Assembly (NCBI RefSeq): GCF_018691265.1
Contig: NW_024881278.1
Location: forward strand, 10,818,501 to 10,882,500
Direction: 5' to 3'
Origin: Tyto alba
Lineage: Eukaryota > Chordata > Aves > Strigiformes > Tytonidae
Length of the DNA stretch: 64,000 nt
The position numbers were made by a program, and so were the translations under genes. A model generated the notes under the pieces. It ran no database searches. It was not told the origin of the DNA and saw only the letters and a program-made list of their open reading frames with translations. Shown in pieces: positions 11,777 through 25,088 of the stretch; the stretch's first letter is position 1, and every line of letters begins with the position of its first letter.

Positions 11777-14700
11777 ATTGAAAGGGAAAAATAAATTTTC
11801 ATAGAAATCTGCCCAGTTGCTTGTTTCCCAAATTCAGAAATGTAACAATTGCGAGCAGGATAAAATCATGTCTAGATAAGATCTTTCCAGAAGAAAAAAA
11901 TCCTCCCTCCTGAAAAATATTACTGCATTAAAAGAACATAGAATAACTTAGAAATCCCATGCTAAACTACTAATATTTACCCAATTAAAACATACTTAAT
12001 GGTTTTATAATAATAAAGGTAATAAGTAGCAGAAGAATTTGTCTGACAACAGGCTCTGTATTAATCTTATTTTCACTTTTTTAGATGGTATGAAACTCAA
12101 CTTCAGGTCTTTGGAAATATGAGTACTTTGTCTTAAAATGGGTTTGACAGACAGAATTGGTATGAAGAAATATTCTGTTTTCAGCTACAACTAGATCTTC
12201 ACTGGATCAGACATGGAGCTTTTCAACGATAGACTCATTTTTCAGGTCCTTGGTTGGTATGCTTACCATGTAGTTACTGGAATTTTTCTTGCATTAAAGG
12301 CTGTCTGTTCTCTGCTGTGTTTTCAAAATGACACGTTGGATAAATACTGAAGATTGTGGTGGTTGGATTCTTATCTTCCCTCACACTTTTATTCTTAGCA
12401 GTAAATTATCAAAGGGTTTTGTTGACTTCTTATTCCTGATGTACAGCTGCAGCAAGATCGGAATGTATCTACTGATGAGGTATTTTTAACTAGTTGGAAA
12501 TGACTTTGAAGCCAAAACATTCTGTTGACTTAATAGTACCTTTTACCTTTCTCAATTATTAGGTTTCTCCTTTATTAGGAAGTATTTATTTTAAGAAAAC
12601 TATAATGAAGGCTTTCTGAAATGAGCAATTAACAGGAGAAGAAAAAATGGAAAGGCAAGACTGAAGGTGGGAAACCCAGAGCAGTTGTGTTGGTTTTCCA
12701 TGTGTTCTCTGTAAAGCCTTGGCTGCACAGTAGATAACACTGCAAAATAACATCTCTTAGTGAGTGTTGCTGAGAGACTTGGACTGTGGTGTTCTGCTTT
12801 GTGGCTTGTTTTTTTTTTTTGGTTTTGTTTGGTTTTATTTTTTTAGTATTTCTGACTGTATACTTCTGACTTCCCTATTTCAGTTGGTGTTTCCAAACTG
12901 CAAACATTAGAAATTGCAGGAGAAATGTTGGGAGGAGGATCTTGGGATTGTTGGTGGAAGTTTTCAGGAACACATTACTACTTTCTTCTAAACAGTGTGG
13001 AGTTCAGTTGCAGCTTCATGCCCCTTTGATTGTGAATCCATGAAAAATCAAGCTGATGCCAGAAGTAATTAGTTGCTGATGGTAGCCACATTTCCTGCAG
13101 CAGCTGCCTTCTGACTGTTCTGGCTCAGTCATGTATAACAAGTGAGATGAATAAAGGTAAAAATAAATTTAGGTTAATAATGATCATATTTAAGGATAAT
13201 GAGTGACAACATCATTTTGGGAAGCATCCTTGTCTTCCTTATCAGCACTCTTGTTAGTTGTATGTGATCAATGATGTACTAGAATATTAGTGATGCACGC
13301 ACAGTGTGGTGGTGGAGGGGATAGAAACCCCAAATTCACATTAAGTACTTGAAAAAATGAGCTTTTATCTTTCTGGTACCAAACCTGATTCCCACAAATA
13401 CCTTACTTCCAGTGTTTGCTTTTCTTTATAAACGCATCCTATTCTGTGCTGCTAAAGATGTCTTCAAATAGGCAAAAGTAGTTAACCCACTGGTGTGGTG
13501 AGGGATATTTTAAGCGTAGAAAGAAAACATAACTTTTTTCCCCTTTCATCCCCATGCAGTGAGCAGATGCAGTTTTTGCAAAAATATTTCTAAGACAGAT
13601 ACTTAAAGCTAAACAGATGATAATCCTCTGCATAATACCTTGAGTTTGTTACAGCATTAGTGTTGATTATACTACCCACTAACTGATTAGCTAGTAGTGA
13701 GCTAGACTAAATATTGCAAGTGATTGTAGGAAAGTGTACTGTAAAGATAAAGATGAAGTTCTTACATTTTGGAGGGATTTTGTGGAGAGCTGCTTTCAGA
13801 GGAGATCATTTCAGCTCAGTCTCTCTGAATGAAAACAGAAATCAAGCAGTTCAGAGGGAACTCTTCTTGAAGACAAGTGGGAGATATAGCGTGGGCTATG
13901 AGGGCAAAGGAGCTTGTGCAAAATTAATTTTCAACAAATCTAAGAAGGTAACTTCAGCGCCAGAAGATATAACTATAGATTTTTGTTGCACATTACAGCT
14001 AATAGACTTTATGCCCATGAGCTTCTGTGGCAGGTCTTTTTCAGTAGCACTCAAGATAACTGCAACAAAATAGGTGCTGCAAGTATATATAGTTAATTGA
14101 AGAGTACTTAGAAAATGTTTGATTTATAGCATTCAGTACAGTTTCTAATGTAACTTGAGTATTTTGTGTTGACAAAATTTGGGACTAGTTTCCTTTCTCA
14201 TGTGGAGTATGGCAAGAGTATCCTTTCAAGTGTTAGTTGTACAACCAGATAAAGCCTATTCACTTGTGGGTTTGTAGGGATGGTGGAGGAAGAGAAGTAT
14301 GAACATACTGTAGAATAAGGATTGTAAAATAGATCCAAGCATGGTTGACTGCTCTTGAGTTTCCCGTTAATGAGGCATGCTTGCACAGGTGCCTCAGGTA
14401 GAAGCTGAGTATTCTGAATTGTCACTGAAATATCTGTAGTGAGTTCCAAAGGCTTACAGCATCTTGAAGTCACTCTTACACAGCTGGATTTGACAGGAAG
14501 GTTTTCTGAGTCATTAGAGCTAAATTATTTTAGGGCCTTGGAGTAAATGTGTTCGGAGGTGTTTTTTTCGTTCATTTTGGGTTTGTTTTTTTCGAAACAC
14601 TTCATTCTGGATTGTAAGCCTGTTTATAAATGCACTTGAGCAATCTTGTTTTGGTGGGCATCTTATTTTTTTATCAAATATGCAAAGGCATACAGAAATC

Positions 14701-17700
14701 TAACAATATGGATGTGTCTATTCATTAAGACTTTTTAAGAACATGAAATACATAGCTATTTTTCTCAGCTATGAAATGCCAGGGAAGAATGGCATTTATC
14801 CAACTACCTAATATACCTATAGTTGTATCAGTTGCATTGTATTTAGAAGTACAACTTAAGAGCTTTGAGATGAATGAATAAATGGACTGCTTTATTGTCT
14901 TGGGAAAACTAGTTTTTAACTGTATTGCAAAGAGAGCATGGCATGCGGTCAAATTCTGCTAAATAAACTAGCTTTGCTTATAGCAGTGTTCCTCAGTGAG
15001 ATTCCTTAGTTCCAGTTGTGGTTTTACAACTGTGTGATTCAGTTGATTGCAGAGCAGTCATTCCTAGTTTTTCATTTCTGTAAGTCATACCCTAGAGAAG
15101 TTTTTCATGGGACAAGGAGAACTTGCAAAGAAAGAATAATTTAGAATCCCACAGAGCAGTTGCAGTTGAAGGAAAAGGTAATATTATGAAAGATAAAGCT
15201 TTTTTTACATATGCAGTAGCAATGGCATGCAGTCAATGCAAGCAGGGGAATGGATTCTTTTTGTGTGTGTTACTCTTGGGAACCATTTTCCCTCTCTTGC
15301 TCAATATGTTTAGAGCACTGAAAATGATGAAGACTAGCTGCACCTAACCTGACTCAGAAGGTAAATTACTAGTTGCTTTGATGGAAGTTCCCATTTCCAA
15401 TGTATTGTTGACTTTAAGTGTTACCAAGGCTAAATGTTAGCTACAGTATTTTTTTCCCTGTTTATTTTTCAGCATGCAGTAAAAATGCATCAAAGTGTTG
15501 ATGAGGTGATGATTTCTAATGTGTCTGGGTGGGTGGGGGAAAATAGGGTCAGATGCATTTAATTTCCTATTTTTTCTCCAGAGTTGCTACTCCCTTAGTT
15601 TCTACTGTTTGACTTTACTGTTAGCCAGTCAATCCAGTTTCCCATTTCTATATACCAGTATTCATTCTTCCAGTGTGAGTGATGGGGTTACTGGGGAGAG
15701 GGGAAGCTCTTAATGGCTTTTATGGTTCATTTAAGCAGGAGGTTGAGGAACAAAAAGACATATAACATATCTATGTGAGACACCAGAAGTCTAGAAGCCC
15801 TATCAGAAGTTGTGAATGCAGACCTAGAAGACATAACAGCTGTGCAGTACACCAATTTGTGAAGTGTATCTAAAGTCAGGATTATGGGAGGGGGATGCCT
15901 GTGGAAAAGTACCCTTCAAGGGCACTCCAGTGATTCCTCCTGTTTGTGATGCCTGGGAAAAAGGTGCATGTGGAACTCCTATTAATTTTGTGGTGTTGTG
16001 GTTGTGGCAGGGAATGCTGCTGTCAGTGTGGACCAACTAGAAGTCACTTTCGCCTTTTTTTAGATTTAGCTTGAGCATCTATGTGAGTAATTAGGTAGCC
16101 TACTGCACAAGGAGTACACTGTCTCCTAGTATCTGGTACCAAGGCAGAATATATTTGATATTTATCCTATCTGCGCTGAGGGAATATATTTTATTGTACT
16201 GTGTGATCTGTTTTGATGCAAGGGATTTTGGAGCTGTGAGCAGATAAGATTAGTGCCTCATGTACTAAAATACTGTCCACAATGGTTTAATTCTTTCAAA
16301 TCTTGCATGTTTACATATAAACATCTGTGTGTAAATAAACACATAAGCTCATGCACTGGTATATAGAAAGATAGCATAGAAAATAATTTAAACTAAAATA
16401 CAGATTTTGTTTTTCAAAGCTATCATGTGGTTCCTGAACTGACTTTCAGGTTTTCTAATTCTTATTTTGTTGAGCATAATGAGGAATAAAGATGACAACA
16501 GTTATAACTAGTGAGGTATTAATCCTTGCCAAAGAGTAAAATCTCCACCTGTCTGCAACCCTTTTCACTCATTGTTAAAGTGGACTTCAGAATAATATAG
16601 ATAACACAAAATACCAAGTAACAGAAACACTTTGCATATCATTCACAGGAAAAGGTATGTAAATGTTATAACAAGTTGGTATTGATTAGGGGGTTAAAGC
16701 TCATTCTCTCAATCTAAACTTTGTAGTGAATTAAGAGGGTTTAAGTGCTATTCTTTCACTTGCTCCAAGGCCACTTTAAAGGCACTGAACAGTGCTGTGT
16801 TACCTTGGACTAGAAGATGAAAGGGCCATAGTATGTAACAGAAAGCATAAGCCACTGGTTCAGCTGGGGACGTGACATGCTCCTTTATAGCCAAGTAATA
16901 TCAAATGCTTAATATGGTCAAAATAGAACTGGGGCTCTGGTATAGGCATACTTAAATTCTGTGTCAAAACGTAATCAATATAGATGTCTTGAGCTGTGTA
17001 ACAATATCTGTTCATGCTCTGCATGCTTCTGAGTAGGAGTACAGTAGTTTGCATGATTTCTGTTCTGATTTCTGAATGACTTTGTAAAAGGGTTGTTATA
17101 CTGTTTAGGCCACTTGTAGACCTTTCTGCAGGGATAGCAAAGCAGTTACAAAGCTCCTCTGTGCACAGATACTAATGAATGAAAACAAATTTTTAATACC
17201 AGATTTTGTTTAAGTCTGACTACTATTTCTCTTCAAATTGTACTCCTGATTAGAAAAATTGCTGATTTTTCCTGCTCATCCTCTGCAAAGTCCAGTAGGA
17301 TTAAAGAGAATTTTTCTCAATGCATCCACTCCAGTGTAGGTAAGGTAGATAACCTTGATTAAGAATTGGTTTAAGATGAAGGTAAAATGTATTAATTGTC
17401 TGTTTCCAACACCGTCTTGCAGTGTTACTGAGTATCTGGGTGTCATTGAGTGTGCAGTAACGGTAACCTAGCTGATCCTGTGAATTACCATTAAAAACAA
17501 AATCCCTGTAGTTCAATCTCTTAGAAAAACCTTCTTTTTTGGTTAGTAACTGATTGGAATAGAGAACATTAGAAGGTAGAAATAAATACCTTGCGGTGAC
17601 TGAGCTACATGTACCGTTGTGGTTCCATGGTGCTTGTCACCATCATAAACTATCTGAAGGGAAGGGTGAAATAATAAGGAAGTCAAATTTTGCTTGTGGC

Positions 17701-19586
17701 AGAAGTTACTTCAGGCAGTGAAAACTAAAGCTGAGGAAGGTAGGAGTTCAGTGCTTCATCACTGGACATGGAAGAGGTAGATGTCTGTAAATGACAGTAA
17801 GAAAACATAGATGGCAAGAGGAGACAATGAAGTAGAGGACCTTAACCATACTTTTAAGCAGACTGATTGTAAATTGGCTTTTGCCCATCAAGAGAGGTAG
17901 GTCATGTCCCTCTAAAGCTGCTTGGAGCCAGAGTTAATATGCAATCAAAGTTCAAGTGGCAAAAAAAACCCCCCTGCAAATAGCATGTTAGTAGCAATTG
18001 TGTGGGGAGAACAAAGTAGGAAACCTACTCATGCAACTGTATAGTCGCATTGCCTATACATTAGTTTAATGTAATTCAATGTGTCACCTCAAAGATATTA
18101 GAATTTAAAAAATAAAATGTAGAAAAGGGAGATAAGGTATTGTCTGGCTTCTGTTTCTTACAGTGAAAGTAGTAAAGGGTATCAAAAGAAAACTGAGGTA
18201 AAAACTTGAAAGAAGTATTATTTTTTCCATTAAGCAATGAAACTTGATATCTTGCCTTGTCATCACATACCTTGTGACTACCAAAAATACAGATTGGTTT
18301 GTGATGTACTTAGAAGTTCTTGAAAAGATGTTTTGTCTGCATTTATGAAAAACAAAGGTATCAATGATGATGAGTATATGAAATATTGCTATAAGTGTTT
18401 CCTGATATATTTGATGAGATTTTTTGAGGTGTGGTTCTTCCTGAAACTGTCCACTGTAATTCGAAGAATTTAATATTCTGTAAGAAGAGAAGGATTCCTT
18501 TTCTCTTCTTCTATGGACAGATTCAATCAGAGAACCTGAGCAGCTCATCTTACATATTCTGTAATGCCATACTGTCGTGGGACCCTATTGATCGCTTGTA
18601 TGTTGGTGTGCATTTGATCTTTTCATTGTTTTTTACCTCTCTTGTTCTACACTTTTGAATGATGTAATTATTTTAGTGGTTCAGCAGAGTGCCTCCATTG
18701 GGAAAGTGAGAAATGGAGAAGGAAGAAAAAAATATTCTTAACAGACTTCTGAAAGGGAGTTGACTGGATATTGTAGCTGATCACTGTCAAAAAGTCTTTG
18801 CTGGAGTTAATGAAGGGGAAAACAGGAAAGAGAACCAGTGTAGACTGTCATCTCTTAGGTGTCTCATGGATTCCTGCATTTTAGATTTCAGAAAATAACT
18901 TCCAATATACAATAAAACAGGCTGTGGACCATAGTTTTTTTTTTTTTTTCCTTCCAGAGAAGTAGTGAAGTGCACTTTAAAAACAGGCAGCAAAAGGGAT
19001 TTTGCTGTTGTTCAATAATATGAATATAGAAGTGAGATGAAAGACAAATATTTCTGTGAAAATTATATCTGTTTCAGATGTTTTGATAATTTTTGTATAG
19101 GAGGAATGGCTATTCATTTTGTGCAGGTTTTATTATTGTAATACAGGGGTGTGTGTTACTTTATCTCTTTATATATTCATTGCCAACATTTATGTTGGAA
19201 TTCTCTTAAATAGAGAATAAAGAGCAAATCTGTGGAATAGTTTAGGAGTAACAGAAGTGTATGATTCATGATATAAGAACAAAATTGAGCAAAACTGCTT
19301 ATTTCTTGACTATTTAGATACTTCAAACATCATAACCTCAAAATAATTTTTCTCTGCAAGTTTCAGTGTTTGTGTCCCAGGAATCATGATAGTGATGCCT
19401 CACTGAAACTACAAAACAATTAGGATTCATCCCTAGATACCTGTGGAAATAAAACAGCTGTAACTGCAGTTATGGCCTATGGCATCATTTTGAAAAAAAA
19501 TCTTAATTTTCAGGTAGAAATATTCAGAGAGATTTAAATGAAGTTGTGCTGCTTACTCAGGAAGCAAAGATGATTCTTTTGAGGAA

Positions 19587-19638
19587 AAAAAACAAACAAA
19601 CAAACAAACAAACAAAAAACAAACAAACAAAAAAACCC
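19587..19638. repeat. (AAAC)n simple repeat
   Basis: AAAC units in two blocks separated by a short A-run. The tract ends in an A7-CCC junction (19629-19638). Confidence 0.95.
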
Positions 19639-21597
19639 ACAAACCAATAAGGAACAGACTTGGCAGATACGCACTTTTGATAGGGCCAATACTTAAGAGG
19701 TGATAAGGGAAGAAATGAAGAAAAGACCAAAAGTTTTCTTCCTTTAAATTTCTCTACACAGTGGGAAAGTCTTCATAGCTGAACAGACCCAAACTATGTC
19801 AGTGCTTACTGGGGGGGTGGAATACTTCAATCTCTTAAATGTCAGTGAGTTGCTAAGAAATGAACTAAAATGTGAGTAAAAATAAATGGAGAGTGAGCAG
19901 ACTTCCTTCTTTGAGGAAGTTTCGCATTTGGGCAGTTCCAGCCCTGCTTTCAGTTCACTACATGTGTGGAGTTGTTTGGAGAGATTAACTCAGTGTTGCA
20001 GGCAGTTACTACCAGAGTGTTATGGCAACACCACCTTCTCGAGTCCTGGTGATCCCCTCGCTTTCAGAGTTCTCTATTGCATATGCTGCACTAGTGAAAC
20101 TTGCTCCATTAAGATATGAAAAGGGGTCAGTAAATTTAGAGTTGCCATGTCCCGTACAGGCAGAGAATTTAATAGATAGCTTTTCCTCAGACTAGTCTTA
20201 CTTTGAAAAATTAAAGGAATCTATGAATGCTTAATAAGTACAGGATGTTTGTCCTTATTAGTTTCTGGATTTTACTGAATTAATCTAGGAATAGTGATTA
20301 CAGGAGTAGCCAGCAGCTTCTGGCAGTCTAAAACTTCACAATAAGAGTAGATACTGCATTTAATCTTCAGCTATATTTCTAGAGCACTTGAACTAAAAAA
20401 AAATTCTCACTATGCTCTGCACAGTTCCAAAGCTATCGTGACATACTTTCTTAATAAACTGAAGAATACATAATGTATATGTCTCTTCTTGTACATGTTT
20501 CATTGACACTGGTAGTATTTCAACATTCTACTTGCCAATGGTTTGTGAACATGTAATGCTAGTAGATTCTTTCCTGATGTGCTAATGTGAATGTCATTGC
20601 TACTTGCCTTTTTTTCTTGGCACCTTAAACATAGCAGAATGTATTTGTTAAGGCACACTTTGAGATTTGTTGGTCCCGGTTTTTGACTATTAAGGCTTTA
20701 ATCTTTTTCTAACTGAGAAAAATGGTGACACAGATACAAAGTTTGCAATAGAAGAAACATATTTCCTTTCAACAAAGAAACTTGAGAGCTGTGTTGTTGC
20801 AAAAAAACTTATAGACAATAAATATAATAAATTTGTATTTATTATAAAATTGTAAATAAAATTTTCATGTGGTTGTTTAAAGCAGAAATTTTTAACAGCA
20901 CCTAAGCTAGGAAAAAATCCCTTTCTTGGTGTTTAAATACTAATTGATTTAGCAGAGATAATGTTTTAATGCAGTGGAAAGTATACTAAGAGGTCTGGGA
21001 ATTAAGAGTATGCCAACTTTATTGAAATCTTACGGATTTCTTGGTGTAAGACAAAATGTGGGGAGGACATGAAAGCAGGGTAGATCTTCCTGAATGGCTT
21101 CTAGTTACTCTAGACCAATTGAAGTGTTTTTTAGGAAGAAATTTCTTGGTAAGGTGGTAAAATACGAGTAATTAGGTATATTTTCACCCAGATGTAACAA
21201 CCATGCCACAGTATTCCAGGGCTGGAGGAGTTTGAATTGAAACTGTGTTTCTCAGAATAATGATTAAAAATCCTGTCAAACAGCACTTTTTTTTTTTTAT
21301 ATATTTATCAAAAGAAAGCTGTGAGGCCAAGATAACTCCCCCATTTCCTGCTGAAACTAAAATAGGTGAGACAATCTCTTAAAGAAGTCTGGCAGCGTGT
21401 GGTATTGTGTAGCTTCTCCAGCCCAGTGCCAGAGCTGCAGTTTCTTCTGAATTTGTTTTAACTAGTTGGAATTCATCCAGCCTTGAACTGAATTTTTAAG
21501 GAAATACAATCTTGTAAACAGGAGACTTTTGATGAATCTCCAATACTTGTGTAAAAAATAGTTATTATGCTAACAACCTCTACAATATAATGGAATT
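19639..21597. other. Non-coding unique DNA
   Basis: Nothing gene-like is seen. The 77-codon open frame at 19886-20119 matches no family I know. An AT-rich palindrome-like stretch lies around 20817-20858. Confidence 0.5.
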
Positions 21598-21683
21598 AAA
21601 AAAAAAAAAAAACAACAACAACAACAACAAAAAAACACACACAACAAAAAAACCCAAAACCACAAACACACACAACACACCAC
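21598..21683. repeat. A-rich tract: A15, then (ACA)n and (CA)n
   Basis: Fifteen A residues pass into (CAA)n and then mixed ACAC and ACCC sequence. It resembles a decayed poly(A) or A-rich microsatellite. No retrocopy could be recognised on its 5' side. Confidence 0.9.
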
Positions 21684-24600
21684 CATAACTTCCCAAGACC
21701 TCATGGAAATAAGAAGGGTTTGAAGTTTCACATAATACACTGTCCAAAGCCTACATGACTCTTCAGTGTAAACTATAGTGTTATCAAAATAGACCTTCTT
21801 GGTAGCAAGAAAAAAGTATTTTACCTAACAGCTTGAGCATTCAATACAAGGAATAAACAAAAGACCAGTTTATGCTACAGATACGGCAGGCACACATTAC
21901 TATATACATGCTTTGAAGATGTAAAATTTCTTATTCTGGAAATATAGAATGAAAACAAACCTAAGATGCACAAAATCAAGATGACTTCATTTCGGAGGAA
22001 GTCTAATAATTACTAGGGAAGACAAAGTCTTACTGGAGTACAGCAGTTAAATTGCAGGGCATGGCTGGAAATCTGCAAGTAATACCTGAGCAAACACAGG
22101 TTCAAGGTCAGACAAGTGTAGTGCAGACCCTGTGCTTGTAGACATTTAAGACTAAATACTTAAAACAGCCAAGTGAAGATATGACCATATTATCCAGTCT
22201 AACACAGAAATTGTGGGCTTTGATAATTTAGGCTTAAGCTGTTCCTTATTCCTTGTTTTTCTGGAAAGCTTTGGCTCATTAAAGGTGCTCTTGCCACATT
22301 TTTTGGTAGTATCTTCTGCTTAGACCATGTCTGAGGTTTTTTGACTCAAATTTGCCTTAAATACTCTGAACTAGTTATTCAAATATTAGGGAATACTACT
22401 AATTCTATTTTGCTAATAGTTACTATACTTCTTAAATTATTGTATGCTTTGTACTATATTTAGAACTTTTATGGGTACCTATAACATCAACAAACTTACT
22501 GTAATTCTGCTACCCGAGAATGTTTTCACCAGATACCCTTAAAGGAGCAGACACTCTTCTTCCATGTACCCTTACAGTCTTCTCAATACCTAAAATTAAA
22601 TGTTACAATTTGAGAAAATTTGGTGTTTACGGTAACACTTGTGCAACTCTGTGGCCACAGATTGTGCTGTAAAATATGTGGGATTTTTTGTTCTTCTAAA
22701 CACATGATTTGAATTGTGTTCCCACAAATTTCAAGACTTCGTTTTTTCTGGAAATCATTTGATGCTAAAATTCATGCTTTTCTGTCCTAAACTGTTGAAA
22801 AGCCAATGGATTCTTTGAAGTGCTTCTAAATAATATATTAAAGCACAGAAGTTCATTTTCAGTAGATCAAACCGTTGAATTGGAAAACTTATTTGTCCCA
22901 GTGATAACTTTTTAAAAGTGGGAATTTAAAGGTTGATGTACCCTTCTTGCAAGGGCATTTGCAGTCCTGTTTTTGTGTTTATAACAGATTTGAGCTCTAA
23001 TTTTGTATATCTTCTCAGTAGCTGCTAAATGTTTCTGTATTGTATGTGTGCACACGTATGCATGACCATCACTGCAAGTGTATGCAGCCTGATACATAAC
23101 ACTGCATTTAGGGGGTGCTGTTCCAGTTTTAAAATTATAATTTCATTGCCTTCAATGTTCATTTGCTGACAATGTAAAAGATTGTCAAGTGTATTGAAAT
23201 AATTATGTTCCTTTAATTGAGCAAGATCTGCTTGGAACAACATAAAATTGTATTGTATCCTAAAAAAAAAAAAAAAACAAACCACTGAATGCCACTACCT
23301 CTACAGAAATTGTGAACTAGATCATTGCCTAAGATTTGACCACAGGGGCACGTTTCAATCCAGAATATAGTTATTTTCCAATAAGGATCTTTCAGTTTTT
23401 CTAAGGTTCAGTGAACAATCTATACCAATTAACCAGACCAAAAAAAGCTATTTCATGGTTTTCTTTCATAAAGCATCTTATGTACTTTGTAGTTATGGAA
23501 ATATATTCTTCTGGCAGACATATAGGATTGAGTACTTGTGTAAAACCTATGTATCCTTTAAAAATTATATCATAAACAGATATAACGTGCTTGTAGGAGC
23601 TCATAGGTGTGAAGCCTGGTGCTATGGGTATTCCCACATATGCAAGTGGCTGTATATGTATGGCTAAAATGTAACTAGGAAGAGATGAGTCGTCCTCCCT
23701 GCAAACTTGGACCTCAGATAGTTGAGATGAGCACAAGACATTCTATGGAAGTGATGGGTTTCTATTTCGCTCCCATTTTGAGCTAATCCTGTCAAGTTAA
23801 TGTCTTTAAGAGTGTTATTTTGCTTTACTTTTCTTATTTTGACTTTTAAAATACTTCTGTAGCTGATTCTGGTAGCATAGAGAATTGTCTGCAATAATGA
23901 AGAATATATGAATAGTGTATCTAAACCGTTATTTAGCAGAGAGGACAGGGTCTTCTGTATCAGAAAGCACCATTCGTAAACTCTTAATGTATTGCATATT
24001 CTGAAATGAGTCAAATCCTTATCATAATCAGGTAGAAATGTGTGTGTGTTGTTTCAGGAATTTGACTTATTATCTCTTTCAGAGTTTTACAATGAAGATT
24101 TTTGAAAGGGGGAAAAATATCAAAGTATTTTTGCTCTATTTGAACTTTCATTTGCTAGGATGCTAGACCTGAAACTGCTTCTGAGTGGGTGTCACTAAGT
24201 TGCTCTTATCAGAAAGAAGTCAATATTCCTCCCCACCAGTGTTTGAACAATCTTCATATGCATCTGCTTCTAATGAGTATTTTTGACAGATGCAGGAGAG
24301 AAATGGCATTTTCTCATGCATAATGTGGTATGTAATATTGCACACAGACCTTTAAATTGTTTGTAACGATTTATCTGTAACGATCACTGTAAAATACCAT
24401 CCTATTTACAATTAAATGAAAAACTCTATTTGTCAGACTCTTCCAGACAAGTATTTTAAATGTCACAAATCAGCTGTTTGCTTCAGATTCAACAGTTACT
24501 TGATTTTAGTATCTTAGTGTTTGCAGGGGGGGTACAGGGTACATGTCTAACAGTGTGACAAAATGAAGCCCTGTTAAAGTCCTGGAAGGTGCTGAGAACT

Positions 24601-24713
24601 TCAGTCTTCCACTAAAAGCCAGAGGAATTGATGGCATGTGGAGGAAAACTTTTAAATTAGAATAACATTTAAAAATTCAACACCATTCTCGCCTCCTCAC
24701 CCTACCTTCCCCA

Positions 24714-24724
24714 CCCCCCCCCCC
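24714..24724. repeat. C11 homopolymer
   Basis: Eleven uninterrupted C residues in a C-rich patch (about 24700-24728), unusual in the AT-rich surroundings. Confidence 0.95.
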
Positions 24725-25007
24725 AGCCAAATCAGAATGATGTTTTGAGAAATCATTGTTCTGTTGTATATTAAGTTACATATTGTAACTGAGCATATCA
24801 GAAAAAAAAAAAAAATGGGTAACTGGAAGGCATGCCTATATGTAAAGCTTTTCTGAAAAACATATTCAGGAATCATTCACCCTTGTGTAAATCCTACCTT
24901 AAAATTCTTCAGACCTTGAATTAGATGAAGTTTAGAACCTTTGATTTTTGTGGTATGTAAGGGAGATATTTAAATATTAGGAAAGATATCTGACAAGTTG
25001 GTTTTCT

Positions 25008-25088
25008 TGTGGTGGTTTGTTGTGGGGGTTATTTTTTGAGGTTCTACGTAAAAAAACCAAACAAACCACAAAAAACCTCCACAAACCA
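25008..25088. repeat. Imperfect inverted repeat
   Basis: The GT-rich left arm (25008-25042) is roughly the reverse complement of the AC-rich right arm (25050-25088). The outer 8 bases (tggtttgt against acaaacca) match exactly and the inside has bulges. The arms may simply be two low-complexity tracts. Confidence 0.5.

Larger units (their letters stand above)
9406..19586. other. Non-coding unique DNA, about 10 kb
   Basis: No gene, LTR or LINE fragment is recognised. The longest open frames (13714-14073 plus, 119 codons; 14198-14473 minus, 91 codons; 18105-18548 minus, 147 codons) show no family motif, no repeated domain and no obvious coding composition. In this much AT-rich DNA such lengths are expected by chance. 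T-runs occur at 10841-10861 and 11761-11776. Confidence 0.55.

Noticed and set aside
13714..14073. 119-codon plus-strand open frame
   Set aside because: No family resemblance and no supporting splice or promoter context.
18105..18548. 147-codon minus-strand open frame in unique DNA
   Set aside because: No known motif, no convincing signal or membrane layout beyond AT-driven I, F and L runs; lengths like this arise by chance in AT-rich DNA.
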